DNA from: CAVVUC01 sp963751395
Lineage (GTDB): Bacteria > Verrucomicrobiota > Verrucomicrobiia > Chthoniobacterales > Chthoniobacteraceae
Assembly: GCA_963751395.1 (NCBI GenBank)
Contig: CAVVUC010000001.1
Span: 1,116,001 to 1,180,000, forward strand
DNA: 64,000 nt
Direction of reading: 5' to 3'
The position numbers were made by a program, and so were the translations under genes. Shown in pieces: positions 15,978 to 25,215 of the stretch (the first letter of the stretch is position 1; each line of letters opens with the position of its first letter). Below the pieces are notes generated by a model that worked only from the letters and a program-made list of their open reading frames with translations, did no database searches and was not told the origin of the DNA.

Positions 15978-17189
15978 TCAGTTGTTGTCCACCGGTTCAT
16001 CGAACTCGCCGAGGTTCAGCGGATAGGTTCCGCACTCGCGCACCAGCTTCACGATCTCGTCGTAGGTGCGGCCCGAGACGGCGCTGCTCACCGAGTGGTC
16101 GCTTTGGAAAATAAAGCCGCCGCCTTTTGCCGCGTTCAGCTTGCGCAGCACCTCGCGCCGGATTGCGTCGCGATCTCCCGATTCCCAGACCTGCATGTCG
16201 CTGTTGCCGCAAAAACCGATGCGATGCCCGTACTGACGGCGAAGTTCCACCGCGTCCATGCCCGCCTTCACCTCCAGCGGGTTGTAGGCATCGATGCCGA
16301 TCTCGATGTAATCAGGGAAAATCGCCTTCACATTTCCGCACCCATGGTAAATCACCGGAAGGTTTCTTGAATGCGCGGCCTCGGTGATCTTCGCAACCCA
16401 CGGCTTGAAATACTCGCGCCAGTAAACCGGCGAAAAGAACGTGCTGTTTTTGTAGGCCACGTCGCCCCACACGACGAACCCGTCGATCAACCCGTCTCCT
16501 GCGGCCATTTCTGCTTCCGCCATTTTCAAATAAAACGCGCCGATGCGGTTGATGACCTCGCCCATTTCCTCGGGAAACTCGCCGATCCACATCATCGTGT
16601 TCAGTTGCCCGATGAGCCGCGTGAGACATTCGCTGACCTCGATGATGCTGCCGTAAACAGGGAAGTCCGGACGCAGCGATTTCACCGTGTCGATCCACGC
16701 GGGCGAATTGCGCTGGAAGCCGTCGCCGACGCCGGCGATCTGGTTGTCGCCCGGCTCGTAGAAGCGCCGCCGATCGGTGGGATCGTCGAACACAGCCGCC
16801 TGAAGTTTCTCAAAGGTGTCGATCTCCCACGCGGTCATCTCCGGCATCGGGTGCTGGAAGTGCTTCGACATCACCGCGCCGAATCCGGTCTTCACCACGA
16901 TCTCCTCCTCCGTCTCCTTGAGCGTCTCGAACGGCCGAATCCACGGATCCATGTTCGGCACCGTCACGATCCAGTCGAGATCGTAGTGGTAATACGGGCT
17001 TGCATCCGCGGGCAGGCCGAGTTCCTCGCGCCAGCGCTTCACGAAACTGCCCCAGAAAAAATCGCTGATCGGCACGCGATCTGGCTGCTGGTGGCTTAAC
17101 GCTTTGTTCATGCGCTCCAGCTTGCGCAGGGTGTTTTCTTTGCGGCCGGCTTCCGCGGCTGACTTGCCGGTTGTGTCGAACATGCTCAT
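15978..17189 (-). CDS. uroporphyrinogen-decarboxylase (UroD/MtaA) family protein
   Basis: 403 residues. The UroD-type barrel is recognisable from the N-terminus (RMNKALSHQQPDRVPISDFF), the VVWGDVAYKNSTFFSPVYWR region near 235-254 and the C-terminal GIDAYNPLEVKAGMDAVELR with GNSDMQVWESGDRDAIRREV. Members in sugar-use operons of Verrucomicrobia and Planctomycetes are not heme enzymes; the superfamily also includes corrinoid methyltransferases. Being cotranscribed with rhaM suggests work on a rhamnose-like or methylated sugar, but the reaction is unknown. Confidence 0.8.
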   Translation of the reverse strand: MSMFDTTGKSAAEAGRKENTLRKLERMNKALSHQQPDRVPISDFFWGSFVKRWREELGLPADASPYYHYDLDWIVTVPNMDPWIRPFETLKETEEEIVVKTGFGAVMSKHFQHPMPEMTAWEIDTFEKLQAAVFDDPTDRRRFYEPGDNQIAGVGDGFQRNSPAWIDTVKSLRPDFPVYGSIIEVSECLTRLIGQLNTMMWIGEFPEEMGEVINRIGAFYLKMAEAEMAAGDGLIDGFVVWGDVAYKNSTFFSPVYWREYFKPWVAKITEAAHSRNLPVIYHGCGNVKAIFPDYIEIGIDAYNPLEVKAGMDAVELRRQYGHRIGFCGNSDMQVWESGDRDAIRREVLRKLNAAKGGGFIFQSDHSVSSAVSGRTYDEIVKLVRECGTYPLNLGEFDEPVDNN

Positions 17190-17444
17190 GGGGAAAAGAA
17201 ATACTGCCGCCTGTTTTTCGTTGGGGATTCAAAAGGCTGGCGGGCCTCGCGAACCGCAGAACAGCAAAACACAATCGGGTTGAACTTGGAAACCAGGAAA
17301 TCTGGAAAAATGCACACGGCAGGAATGCAGCAGAGCTGTTCACCTCGCTCCGATGCAACTCCCAAGCGCGGAGCTGGCGTGAGATCGGCGATACGTTTGT
17401 CGCGCCGCTGTCGAAGCCTCTTGAGCAGCACTCTCGCTTCGCGG

Positions 17445-19079
17445 TCAGTTCCGCGATTTGCGATACCGTCGGATGAGCGCGTTGGTCGAGCTGTCGTGTT
17501 TGAGGTCGGGTTCGCCTGAGCTTTCCAACTCGGGGATGATGCGATTGGCGAGAACCTTGCCGAGTTCGACGCCCCATTGGTCGAACGGATCGATGTCCCA
17601 GATCGCGCCTTGCGTGAAGACGCTGTGCTCGTAGAGGGCGACGAGTTTTCCAAGAATGTCGGGCGTGAGCCGCTCGGCCAGGATCGTGTTCGAGGGACGG
17701 TTGCCCTCGAACGTGCGATGTTTCGCGAGCAGATCCGAAGCGCCCCCGGCTTTGACTTCGTCGGTGGTTTTTCCAAACGCGAGCGCCTCGGCTTGCGCGA
17801 AGACGTTGCTCATCAGCAGATCGTGATGCCTGCCGAGCGGATTCAGCGACTGGCAGAAGCCGATGAAATCGCACGGGATCAACTTCGTGCCCTGATGGAT
17901 GAGCTGGTAGAAGGAATGCTGGCCGTTCGTCCCCGGCTCGCCCCAGTAGATCGGGCCGGTTTCGTAATCGACCGTCGTGCCGTCGAGCGTGACGGACTTG
18001 CCGTTGCTCTCCATCGTCAACTGCTGGAGGTACGCGGGGAACCGCTTCAGATACTGATCGTAGGGCAGCACGGCGACGGTTTGCGCGTCGAAGAATTCGT
18101 TGCACCAGAGCGACAGGAGGCCCATGAGCACGGGCAGATTTTTCTCAAAAGGCGCGGTGCGGAAGTGCTCGTCCATCGCGTGGAAGCCGTCGAGCATTGC
18201 GCGGAAATTCTCCGGCCCGATCGCGATCATCGTCGAGAGACCGATCGCGGAGGTCATCGAATAACGGCCGCCAACCCAGTCCCAGAAACCGAACATGTTC
18301 GCCGTGTCGATGCCGAACTTCGCGACCTCGGCTGCGTTGGTCGAGACGGCGACGAAGTGCTTCGCGATCGCGCTTTCATCTTTCAAAGCGGCCAGCGCCC
18401 ACTCGCGGGCGGTGCGGGCGTTGCTCATCGTTTCGAGCGTGGTGAAGGTTTTCGACGCGACGATGAAGAGCGTTTCCTCGGCGCGCAGGTCGTGGGTCGC
18501 CTCGGCGAAGTCGGTGCCATCGACGTTCGACACGAATCGAAAATTCAGATCGCGCTGGCTGTATTGACGGAGCGCTTCGAGCGCCATCACCGGGCCGAGA
18601 TCGGAGCCGCCGATCCCGATGTTGACGACGTTGCGGATGCGCCTGCCGGTGTGTCCTGTCCATTCGCCGCTGCGCACGCGCCGCGAGAATTCCGCCGCGC
18701 GATCGAGCACCATGTGAACGCCCGGAACGACGTTTTCGCCATCCACGACGATTGACGCGCCGCGTGGCGCGCGCAGAGCGACGTGCAGCACGGCGCGGTT
18801 TTCGGTGACGTTGATTTTGTCGCCGCGGAACATCGCGTCGATGCTCTCGCGCAGGCCGGATTCGTGGGCCAGGGCGATCAGCAACTGGATGGTTTCGTCG
18901 GTGATCCGGTTCTTCGAGTAATCGAAATAGAGCCCGAGCGCTTCGATGGCGAGACGTTCGCCGCGTTTTTCGTCCGCTGCGAAAAGCTGCCGCATGTGGG
19001 TGTCTTTGATCGATTGAAAATGTCGGTCGAGCGCCAGCCATGCCGGGCGCTTGGTGAGTGGTGTTTTGGTTGCGCTCAT
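17445..19079 (-). CDS. pgi: glucose-6-phosphate isomerase
   Basis: 544 residues, the usual length of the long (E. coli-type) isomerase. Signatures present: IGIGGSDLGPVMALEALRQY, VASKTFTTLETMSNARTARE, WDWVGGRYSMTSAIGLS, GEPGTNGQHSFYQLIHQGTK with catalytic Glu and His, and a C-terminal Lys in DQWGVELGKVLANRI. Interconverts glucose 6-phosphate and fructose 6-phosphate. Single gene; the 255 bp before the UroD-like gene contain no convincing reading frame. Confidence 0.97.
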   Translation of the reverse strand: MSATKTPLTKRPAWLALDRHFQSIKDTHMRQLFAADEKRGERLAIEALGLYFDYSKNRITDETIQLLIALAHESGLRESIDAMFRGDKINVTENRAVLHVALRAPRGASIVVDGENVVPGVHMVLDRAAEFSRRVRSGEWTGHTGRRIRNVVNIGIGGSDLGPVMALEALRQYSQRDLNFRFVSNVDGTDFAEATHDLRAEETLFIVASKTFTTLETMSNARTAREWALAALKDESAIAKHFVAVSTNAAEVAKFGIDTANMFGFWDWVGGRYSMTSAIGLSTMIAIGPENFRAMLDGFHAMDEHFRTAPFEKNLPVLMGLLSLWCNEFFDAQTVAVLPYDQYLKRFPAYLQQLTMESNGKSVTLDGTTVDYETGPIYWGEPGTNGQHSFYQLIHQGTKLIPCDFIGFCQSLNPLGRHHDLLMSNVFAQAEALAFGKTTDEVKAGGASDLLAKHRTFEGNRPSNTILAERLTPDILGKLVALYEHSVFTQGAIWDIDPFDQWGVELGKVLANRIIPELESSGEPDLKHDSSTNALIRRYRKSRN

Positions 19080-19496
19080 AATTCGGCGCGGAGATTACAA
19101 CGGACAGCGGCGCGCCGTCCATCGCGCAGGTGGGTCCTCGGATTGAGATTTGGCCATTGGCGGATTCACAGCGGCACGCCAAATGCATCGTGAGGCAATC
19201 CACAATGAAAGGCGAAGTAATCATCCCGCGGGAAATCGAATACGATTTTCGCTGGTTTACCGCGGCCGACCGTGTCCGCTAAGCGTCGGGGACAGGGTGA
19301 AAGCCGGGGTGCGCGACGATTTCGGAACGGTCTTCCACTTTTTCGGCAGCGCATCGGTAAAGGCAGTGAGGAGCAAAGCGGCTTCTGAACACATCGTTTA
19401 CGTGAAACTATCTCCGTTGTGAGAAGGCCGTCGGAGTCGGCGCGAGGACTTGGTTGGAACTGCCGGAGCTGACTTAATCATCCCCGTGCTGATTCG
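19080..19496. other. 417-bp intergenic region, one weak short ORF
   Basis: Between the pgi start and the insertion sequence. A plus-strand frame from 19276 to 19422 could encode about 45 residues including SVGDRVKAGVRDDFGTVFHF and ending HIVYVKLSPL, an SH3-like look, but it has no good start. A separate 25-codon ORF starts at ATG 19205 with no recognisable product. The pgi promoter should lie at the left end. Nothing else seen. Confidence 0.3.
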
Positions 19497-19512
19497 CTCC
19501 GTCACGGTATTA
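19497..19512 (+). repeat. left copy of the 16-bp target-site duplication
   Basis: CTCCGTCACGGTATTA, identical to 20959-20974 and directly abutting the left IS end (TGTCGG at 19513). Confidence 0.93.
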
Positions 19513-19591
19513 TGTCGGGGCCTGTTCAAAAGTGGACTGAGACGGTTCAAAAGTGGAATTCTCACTTTGGGGTGCATATTCAAGTTGACTC

Positions 19592-19660
19592 CCGCATAAA
19601 TGCAGGCTCGGAGGAGGCCGGAGCGGAGCGGAGGCCGACGGAGAGCCTGCATTTATGCGG
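19592..19660 (+). promoter_or_regulatory. 18-bp inverted repeat covering the transposase start
   Basis: CCGCATAAATGCAGGCTC (19592-19609) and its perfect complement (19643-19660) flank a purine-rich 33-nt loop. The first in-frame ATG of the transposase (19655) lies inside the right arm, so a transcript entering from outside would fold and hide the start, as in other ISs that limit read-through expression. Confidence 0.7.
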
Positions 19661-20905
19661 CGGCCCTCCCCTCCCGAGGCGGAAGCATGTCAGCTTTCTT
19701 TGATCGCGCTCTCTGCGCATTACACACCATCTTCCTGCCTTGAAAAGAAACAGATCATCCACCGCCTGCCGCCGCGTTTTGTGCTCCGCATCCTTGCCGA
19801 TTTCAATGACGGGGACCTCGACGCATCTGCGGCCGCCAGACATTTAGGCATCGGCAAATCCCGCCTCTATGAGCTGCGGAGCGACTACCTGAGCAGCAGA
19901 AGGACCTGCCAACCCAAAGCCAGCGGCGGCGGACATGGCCGCGTTTGGCCCGAAAAAGTCAGGGCATTCCTTCAAGACTTCCTGCCCTTGCAGAACCCGC
20001 CCAACTACCAACTCGTGGCTGACGAACTTCTCCGCCTCTGCAACTTCAAGCGGGCGAGATCCAGCGTTGAAGTTCATGTCAAAACGCACTTCTCCCACCT
20101 CGTCCCTGCCGTCGCGCGAAAACAGCGCGCCTGCCGCCGCTTCCGCCGCGCACACATCGGAGAGCTTTATCAGCACGACAGTTCCATCCACCAATGGTGG
20201 CCCGCCGCCGCCAAACAAATCCTTCTGCTCACCGTCGATGACCATTCCGGCTTCAATGTTGCCGGACGTTTCGTCTCTGCCGACACAACATGGAATCACT
20301 TCTGCCACCTCCGCGCCGCTTTCGAAATCCACGGGTTGCCAGACGCTGTTTACACTGACGCATTGAGTCTCTTTGGCCCGAGCTCTGCCAACGACCATAG
20401 CGATCCGAGAAGCGAGTTCCAACGCGCCCTGCTTGGCCTTGGCGTAGCTCACCTTGTCGCTCCGACTCCCCAGGCCAAAGGCAAGATCGAACGCCGATTT
20501 GGCACTTTCCAGAAACGCATCGTCACTCTCCTGGCTCACGCCAGAGTTCAGACTTGGGAGCATGCCGATGAAGTCCTCCAAATGGAAATCAGCCGCCAGA
20601 ACCGCACTCGCCAACGCAGCACCGGCAGGATCCCTCAGGATGTCTGGGAAAATGCCCTGCCGCAAAACAGGGGTCATCTTCGCCCACCACCTCCTTCCAG
20701 CCTGCTGGATCTCCACCTTTCCCTCCGCGCAATGCGCCGGGTCAACAATGACCAGACCATCGACTTTGAAGGCCAAAATTATGAAATCGCAACCACCGCA
20801 CGCCAATCGGTCGCCATCATACATCACCCGAACCGGAAATTTTGGGTCCTCGAGCATCCGCCAAAAGATGTATGGCCCTGTGTATTAGGTGCTTTCAGCT
20901 TGTGA
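19655..20905 (+). CDS. DDE-type IS transposase (integrase core)
   Basis: 416 residues from ATG 19655; translation may really begin some 30-40 codons later, since strong family-like sequence starts near KQIIHRLPPRFVLRILADF. Helix-turn-helix about 45-78 (AAARHLGIGKSRLYELRSDY). The rve-type catalytic core has Asp175 (LYQHDSS), Asp235 (AVYTDALSLF) and Glu279 (AKGKIERRFGTF), giving D-59-D-43-E. The C-terminal beta-domain has the INNDQT/FEGQNYEI type seen in IS481-like and related transposases. No frameshift or internal stop. Confidence 0.9.
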   Translation: MRRPSPPEAEACQLSLIALSAHYTPSSCLEKKQIIHRLPPRFVLRILADFNDGDLDASAAARHLGIGKSRLYELRSDYLSSRRTCQPKASGGGHGRVWPEKVRAFLQDFLPLQNPPNYQLVADELLRLCNFKRARSSVEVHVKTHFSHLVPAVARKQRACRRFRRAHIGELYQHDSSIHQWWPAAAKQILLLTVDDHSGFNVAGRFVSADTTWNHFCHLRAAFEIHGLPDAVYTDALSLFGPSSANDHSDPRSEFQRALLGLGVAHLVAPTPQAKGKIERRFGTFQKRIVTLLAHARVQTWEHADEVLQMEISRQNRTRQRSTGRIPQDVWENALPQNRGHLRPPPPSSLLDLHLSLRAMRRVNNDQTIDFEGQNYEIATTARQSVAIIHHPNRKFWVLEHPPKDVWPCVLGAFSL

Positions 20906-20958
20906 AAATAGTCCACTTTTGAACCGGCGAGAATTCCACTTTTGAACCGTCGCCGACA

Positions 20959-20974
20959 CTCCGTCACGGTATTA
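20959..20974 (+). repeat. right copy of the 16-bp target-site duplication
   Basis: CTCCGTCACGGTATTA, identical to 19497-19512, immediately after the right IS end. Confidence 0.93.
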
Positions 20975-21020
20975 TTGACAAAGCCTGCGTCTGATTTGAT
21001 TCTTGCGATGGAAAGCCTGC

Positions 21021-22676
21021 ATGGACCCCGATCCTTCTTCTCCAACCAGCCCGCCGGCGGAATCACACCTTGATCGCGAACACCGGCTGAAACTCGCTTT
21101 GGAGGCGTCCGGACTCGGCACGTGGATTTGGATTCCCGAGTCGAATGCAATCGTTTGGGACGAGTTCATGCCCAAGCTCTTCGGACTGAAGCCCGGAGTC
21201 TTTTCTGGAAAGTTCGACGATTTCCTAAAGCTGGTCCTCATCGACGACCGGTCGCGCGTGCGCAGCGAAATGATCGGGCATCGCGGACGGGATACGGGTT
21301 ACGACAGCGAATACCGCGTCGTGTGGCCCTGCGATGGCAGTGTTCATTTTCTGCGCTCCAGAGGCAGGGTTTATCGCGATGCAGATGGAATCGCCGAGCG
21401 GATGACCGGTGCCTGCTGGGAGGTGACCGACCGCAAGAAAGTCGAGGCCGAGCTGGCGCACGAACAGCACCTTCTGTCAGTGCTGCTCGAGACAATGCCG
21501 GAGGTGATCTATTTCAAAGATCTCGAAAGCCGGTTCAGCAGGGTCAGTCGGGCACTGCTTCGCAAATCCGGCTTGCACGATCCTTCTCAAATGCTGGGGA
21601 AGACGGACTTCGATTTTTTCAGTGAAGAGCATGCAAGACAGGCATTCGATGACGAGAGGAGAATCATCGACACCGGAACTCCGATCGTGGACATCGAGGA
21701 GAAAGAGACCTGGCCCGATTCCCACGAGACCTGGGTTTCGACGACGAAGATGCCTCTGCGCGATCCAAGCGGCAGGATCATTGGCACCTTTGGTCTTTCG
21801 CGCGACGTCACCGCGCGCAAGCACGCCGAGGAGCAACTGGCAAAGTACGCCGAGGAATTGAAGCGCAAGAACAACGACCTGGAGGAGGACCTCGAAATGG
21901 CGCGCGAGTTGCAGAACGCGCTGCTGCCGCAGCAATACCCGAGCTTTCCGCACTCGGCCGCGCCCAAGGACAGCGCGCTCCGCTTCTCGCACTTCTTCAA
22001 TCCGACGGCGGCGGTGAGCGGCGATTTTTTCGACATTCTGGATCTCTCCGACACGATGGCGGGCATGTTCATCTGCGACGTGATGGGGCACGGGGTGCGG
22101 GCGGCGCTGGTGGCCGCGATTGTGCGGGCGCTGGTCGAGGAGCAGCGGGCCACGACCGGTTCGCCCGGGGAGTTTCTCTCGAAGCTCAACCGGGCGCTGC
22201 TCGGCGTCTTGAAGCAGGCGCAGATTCCGATGTTCGCCTCGGCCTTTTACGTGGTCGCCGATCTTGCCCGGGGCGAGCTGCGTTACGCGAACGCGGGGCA
22301 TCCGTCGCCGGTTTACATCCAGCGGGAGGCGGATGGCGGCGCGAAGGGGCATGCGCTCAATCATTGCGAGCGGGGGCCGGTGCTGGGGATGTTCGCCGAT
22401 GCGCAGTACCGGACAACCTGCCGCCCGCTCTCGGTGGACGACCGGCTTCTGCTTTTCACCGACGGGCTGTTCGAGGTCGAGGGGGAGAACGGGGATTTCT
22501 ACGATCAGGCGCGGCTGCTCGATGCGGTGAACCGGCGGCTGAACCTTGCCGCGGACGAACTCTGCCGGGAGATCCTTAGCGAGATACGGCAGTTCTCGGC
22601 GAGCAAGACATTCGCCGATGATGTTTGCATCGTCACGATGCAGGTTGATCGGCTCGCCGTGGATGGGATGACGTAG
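21021..22676 (+). CDS. PAS-PAS-PP2C (SpoIIE/RsbU-type) serine phosphatase
   Basis: 551 residues from ATG 21021; an in-frame TTG at 21003 is less likely. First PAS with PAC about 22-140 (LGTWIWIPESNAIVWDEFMP ... MTGACWEVTDRKKVEAE), second PAS about 150-275 (LETMPEVIYFKDLESRFSRV ... GTFGLSRDVTARKHAEEQ), a short coiled coil, then the phosphatase domain from about 310 (ELQNALLPQQYP, AVSGDFFDILDL, FICDVMGHGVRAALVA, LLFTDGLFEVEGENGDFYDQ). The metal-binding Asp residues are present. Such proteins dephosphorylate anti-anti-sigma factors. The IS ends 62 bp upstream, so the native promoter may be displaced. Confidence 0.92.
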   Translation: MDPDPSSPTSPPAESHLDREHRLKLALEASGLGTWIWIPESNAIVWDEFMPKLFGLKPGVFSGKFDDFLKLVLIDDRSRVRSEMIGHRGRDTGYDSEYRVVWPCDGSVHFLRSRGRVYRDADGIAERMTGACWEVTDRKKVEAELAHEQHLLSVLLETMPEVIYFKDLESRFSRVSRALLRKSGLHDPSQMLGKTDFDFFSEEHARQAFDDERRIIDTGTPIVDIEEKETWPDSHETWVSTTKMPLRDPSGRIIGTFGLSRDVTARKHAEEQLAKYAEELKRKNNDLEEDLEMARELQNALLPQQYPSFPHSAAPKDSALRFSHFFNPTAAVSGDFFDILDLSDTMAGMFICDVMGHGVRAALVAAIVRALVEEQRATTGSPGEFLSKLNRALLGVLKQAQIPMFASAFYVVADLARGELRYANAGHPSPVYIQREADGGAKGHALNHCERGPVLGMFADAQYRTTCRPLSVDDRLLLFTDGLFEVEGENGDFYDQARLLDAVNRRLNLAADELCREILSEIRQFSASKTFADDVCIVTMQVDRLAVDGMT

Positions 22677-22721
22677 AGAGCCGGAAGCGCTTCATTTCCG
22701 CGAGCGCACGGGGAGTTGCTT

Positions 22722-25055
22722 CTATTCGACGACGCGGAGTGTCGCGGTTTTGCCCTCCGTGGAAGACGGCCCCACGGTGAACTCAAACTCTCCCGGTTCG
22801 ATGACCCGCTTCATGTCTGCATCGTAAAAGGCGAGCATATCCGGAGTGATCGAAAACGACACCGACTCGCTTTTTCCCGGAGCAAGGCTGACCCGCCGGA
22901 AGCCTTTGAGTTCACGCACCGGGCGCGTGACCGACGCGACTTTGTCGTGGACGTAAAGCTGCACGATCTCATCGCCTGCGACTTTGCCGGTGTTCGTGAC
23001 GGTCACGCTCACCTCGACCTTTCCATCCGGCTTCATCTCCGGCGCGCTCAATTGCGGCTCGCTGTAGCTGAACGTCGTGTAACTCAACCCGAAACCGAAC
23101 GGAAACAGCGGCTTGTTGTTCGCGTTCACATACGGGTAGCCGCGCGACGACGGCTTGTGGTTGTAGAACATCGGGAGCTGCCCTGCGTCGCGCGGGAAGG
23201 TAATCGTGAGCTTGCCCGACGGATTGACCGAGCCGAACAGAATGTCCGCTGCAGCATTGCCCGTTTCCTGGCCCATGTACCAGCCTTCGAGAACGGCGGC
23301 CGCTTTTTCGACGACATGGGGAATGGCGAGCGGTCGGCCGTTCATCAGGTAAACGACGACGGGTTTGCCCAGGTTGAACATGGCGTCGGCGAGTTCGTGC
23401 TGGCGGCCGAAAAGATCCAGCGAATCGCGATCTCCGACGTGCTCCCTGGACCACGACTCGCGGCAGATGAGTTCGTTCTCGCCCAGCACGAGCACGATCA
23501 AATCAGCCTCCTGCGCCACTTTCACGGCCTCGGCGATGTCGGCTTTGTCTGCTTCGGCAGTCGGGTATTCCTGCCTGTCCACCTTGTTCCAGGCGAGCAT
23601 CGGCGAGGGGCCTTCATTCGTGGTGATCGAGCAGCCTTTCGCGTGGACGACCTTCGCGGCGTATCCGACGGCGCGCATGATGCCGTCGAGAATGCTGACG
23701 CGGTAAGGCGGTTCGCCGCTGTAGCTGCCCAGTCGCGTGTCATTCGAATGCGGGCCGACGACGGCGATTGTTTTGTGCGCGCCTTTGGTCAGGGGCAGCA
23801 GGCTGTCTTTGTTCTTCAGAAGCACGATGGACTTGTGCGCGGCTTCGAGCGCCAGTGCCTTTGTCGCCTCGCGCTTCATCAGCGATGCGGCTGCAGTCGC
23901 ATCGGCGGACGACTTTTCAAAAAGCCCGAGCTCGAACTTCAGCCGAAGAACTCGAACCACGCTCGCATCGAGCGCGCTCTCGGGAATCTTTCCAGCGCGG
24001 ACAAGCTCCGGCAATTTCGCGTAGTTTTTGCCCTCGGGTAAATCCATGTCCACGCCGGCCTTGAACGCCAGCAATGCGGCATCCGCAAGGTTTCCTGCGA
24101 CGTGGTGAAACTTTTCGAGCTCGTCGATGCCGAGATAGTCCGAGGTGATCAGCCCGTTGAAATCGAATTGTTTCCGCAGCACGTCCTGCAGCAGCCAGTG
24201 GTTGATGTGAGACGGCACGCCGTCGATTTCGTTGTAAGAGGGCATGACGCACGCAGGCTTCGTCGCCGCGAGAACCATCTCGAACGGGACGAGATGCGAC
24301 TCGAACAACTCGCGCCGTCCAAGATGCGCAGGGGCGCGGTTGACGCCCGCCTCGGGCTGGCCGTGTCCGGTGAGGTGTTTCAGGGTCGCCGCGACGTGTC
24401 CGTCGCCGATCTTCGCGATCTCGCGCCCCTGAAATCCGCGCACCATCGCGGCGCCGAGCTTGCCGTTGAGATAGGGATCTTCGCCGAGCATCTCGTCTGT
24501 CCGGCCCCAGCGTGGATCGCGGCAAATGTCGAGGATCGGCGTGAGCGCCTGATGCACCCCCCGCGATCGCAGCTCCGCGCCGACCGTGGTGAACACGCGC
24601 TCGATCATTTCTTCGTCCCATGAACACGCGATTCCGATCGGGACCGGAAACGAATTCGCCTCCGGCGCGAGCACGCCATGGCAGCCTTCCTCGTGGAAAA
24701 TGATCGGGATGCCGAGGCGCGTGTGTTCGAGCACGAATTTCTGCGCGGCGTTTCGGAACTCGACTTCCTTCGCGATGCTCCACCGCACCGGCCCGAATCC
24801 GCCGAGTCCGTTCGCGAAAACCTTCTCCGCCTTTGCGGGATCGAACTTGTCCTGCGCGTCGGCGATGGCTTTCAACTCCCAGGCCGTGCAGAGTTGCGCC
24901 GCCTTTTCCTCGATCGTCATCCGCTTCAGGAGATCGGCGACGCGCTGCTCGACCGGGAGATCGGGATTCTTGTAAGCGGGCCGCGAATCCTCTGCCAGAG
25001 CCGGCAGCAGGGCGAGAGCGGACAAAACAGCGAGGGTCAGGAGCGTAGTTTTCAT
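22722..25055 (-). CDS. GH3 beta-glucosidase/beta-xylosidase, exported
   Basis: 777 residues. Signal peptide 1-21 (MKTTLLTLAVLSALALLPALA). GH3 N-terminal barrel with the nucleophile Asp in LITSDYLGIDELEKFHH (about residue 310), the GHVAATLKHLTGHGQPEAG substrate loop and IIFHEEGCHGV; C-terminal sandwich with acid/base region (LGENELICRESWSREH) and VVVYLMNGRPLAIPHV; fibronectin III-like tail from about 680 (VTVTNTGKVAGDEIVQLYVH). Acts on plant beta-glucans or xylans in the periplasm. Monocistronic and convergent with the PP2C gene. Confidence 0.95.
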   Translation of the reverse strand: MKTTLLTLAVLSALALLPALAEDSRPAYKNPDLPVEQRVADLLKRMTIEEKAAQLCTAWELKAIADAQDKFDPAKAEKVFANGLGGFGPVRWSIAKEVEFRNAAQKFVLEHTRLGIPIIFHEEGCHGVLAPEANSFPVPIGIACSWDEEMIERVFTTVGAELRSRGVHQALTPILDICRDPRWGRTDEMLGEDPYLNGKLGAAMVRGFQGREIAKIGDGHVAATLKHLTGHGQPEAGVNRAPAHLGRRELFESHLVPFEMVLAATKPACVMPSYNEIDGVPSHINHWLLQDVLRKQFDFNGLITSDYLGIDELEKFHHVAGNLADAALLAFKAGVDMDLPEGKNYAKLPELVRAGKIPESALDASVVRVLRLKFELGLFEKSSADATAAASLMKREATKALALEAAHKSIVLLKNKDSLLPLTKGAHKTIAVVGPHSNDTRLGSYSGEPPYRVSILDGIMRAVGYAAKVVHAKGCSITTNEGPSPMLAWNKVDRQEYPTAEADKADIAEAVKVAQEADLIVLVLGENELICRESWSREHVGDRDSLDLFGRQHELADAMFNLGKPVVVYLMNGRPLAIPHVVEKAAAVLEGWYMGQETGNAAADILFGSVNPSGKLTITFPRDAGQLPMFYNHKPSSRGYPYVNANNKPLFPFGFGLSYTTFSYSEPQLSAPEMKPDGKVEVSVTVTNTGKVAGDEIVQLYVHDKVASVTRPVRELKGFRRVSLAPGKSESVSFSITPDMLAFYDADMKRVIEPGEFEFTVGPSSTEGKTATLRVVE

Positions 25056-25215
25056 GTTCTTTGGGGAATGGTGAAGCGCAGATTAGTAACCGGTTCCTTC
25101 CACCTGCGGCAAGAAGATTGCCCCGCTCATCTCGTGCGCCAATCCTCAACACCAGCGCATCAATACAGGCCGCGCTCGAAAGGGAAAGTTTGCTGAGCCG
25201 GGTGGGGGACCGGGC

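Larger units (their letters stand above)
19513..20958 (+). mobile_element. 1446-bp insertion sequence, ISNCY/IS1202-like (long target duplication)
   Basis: Ends are TGTCGG (19513-19518) and CCGACA (20953-20958). Each end carries two copies of GTTCAAAAGTGGA in the same orientation relative to the tip: 19524-19536 and 19545-19557 on the left, 20912-20924 and 20935-20947 inverted on the right. The first copy starts 11 nt from the tip on both sides. A perfect 16-bp direct repeat flanks the element. It encodes one DDE transposase and looks intact and recent. From memory, IS1202-related elements make unusually long duplications, one subgroup about 15-18 bp, which would fit; the family name is inference. 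Confidence 0.92.

Noticed and set aside
19398..19652. 84-codon minus-strand frame across the left IS end
   Set aside because: It spans the IS boundary and target duplication, so it arose by insertion and has no homology.
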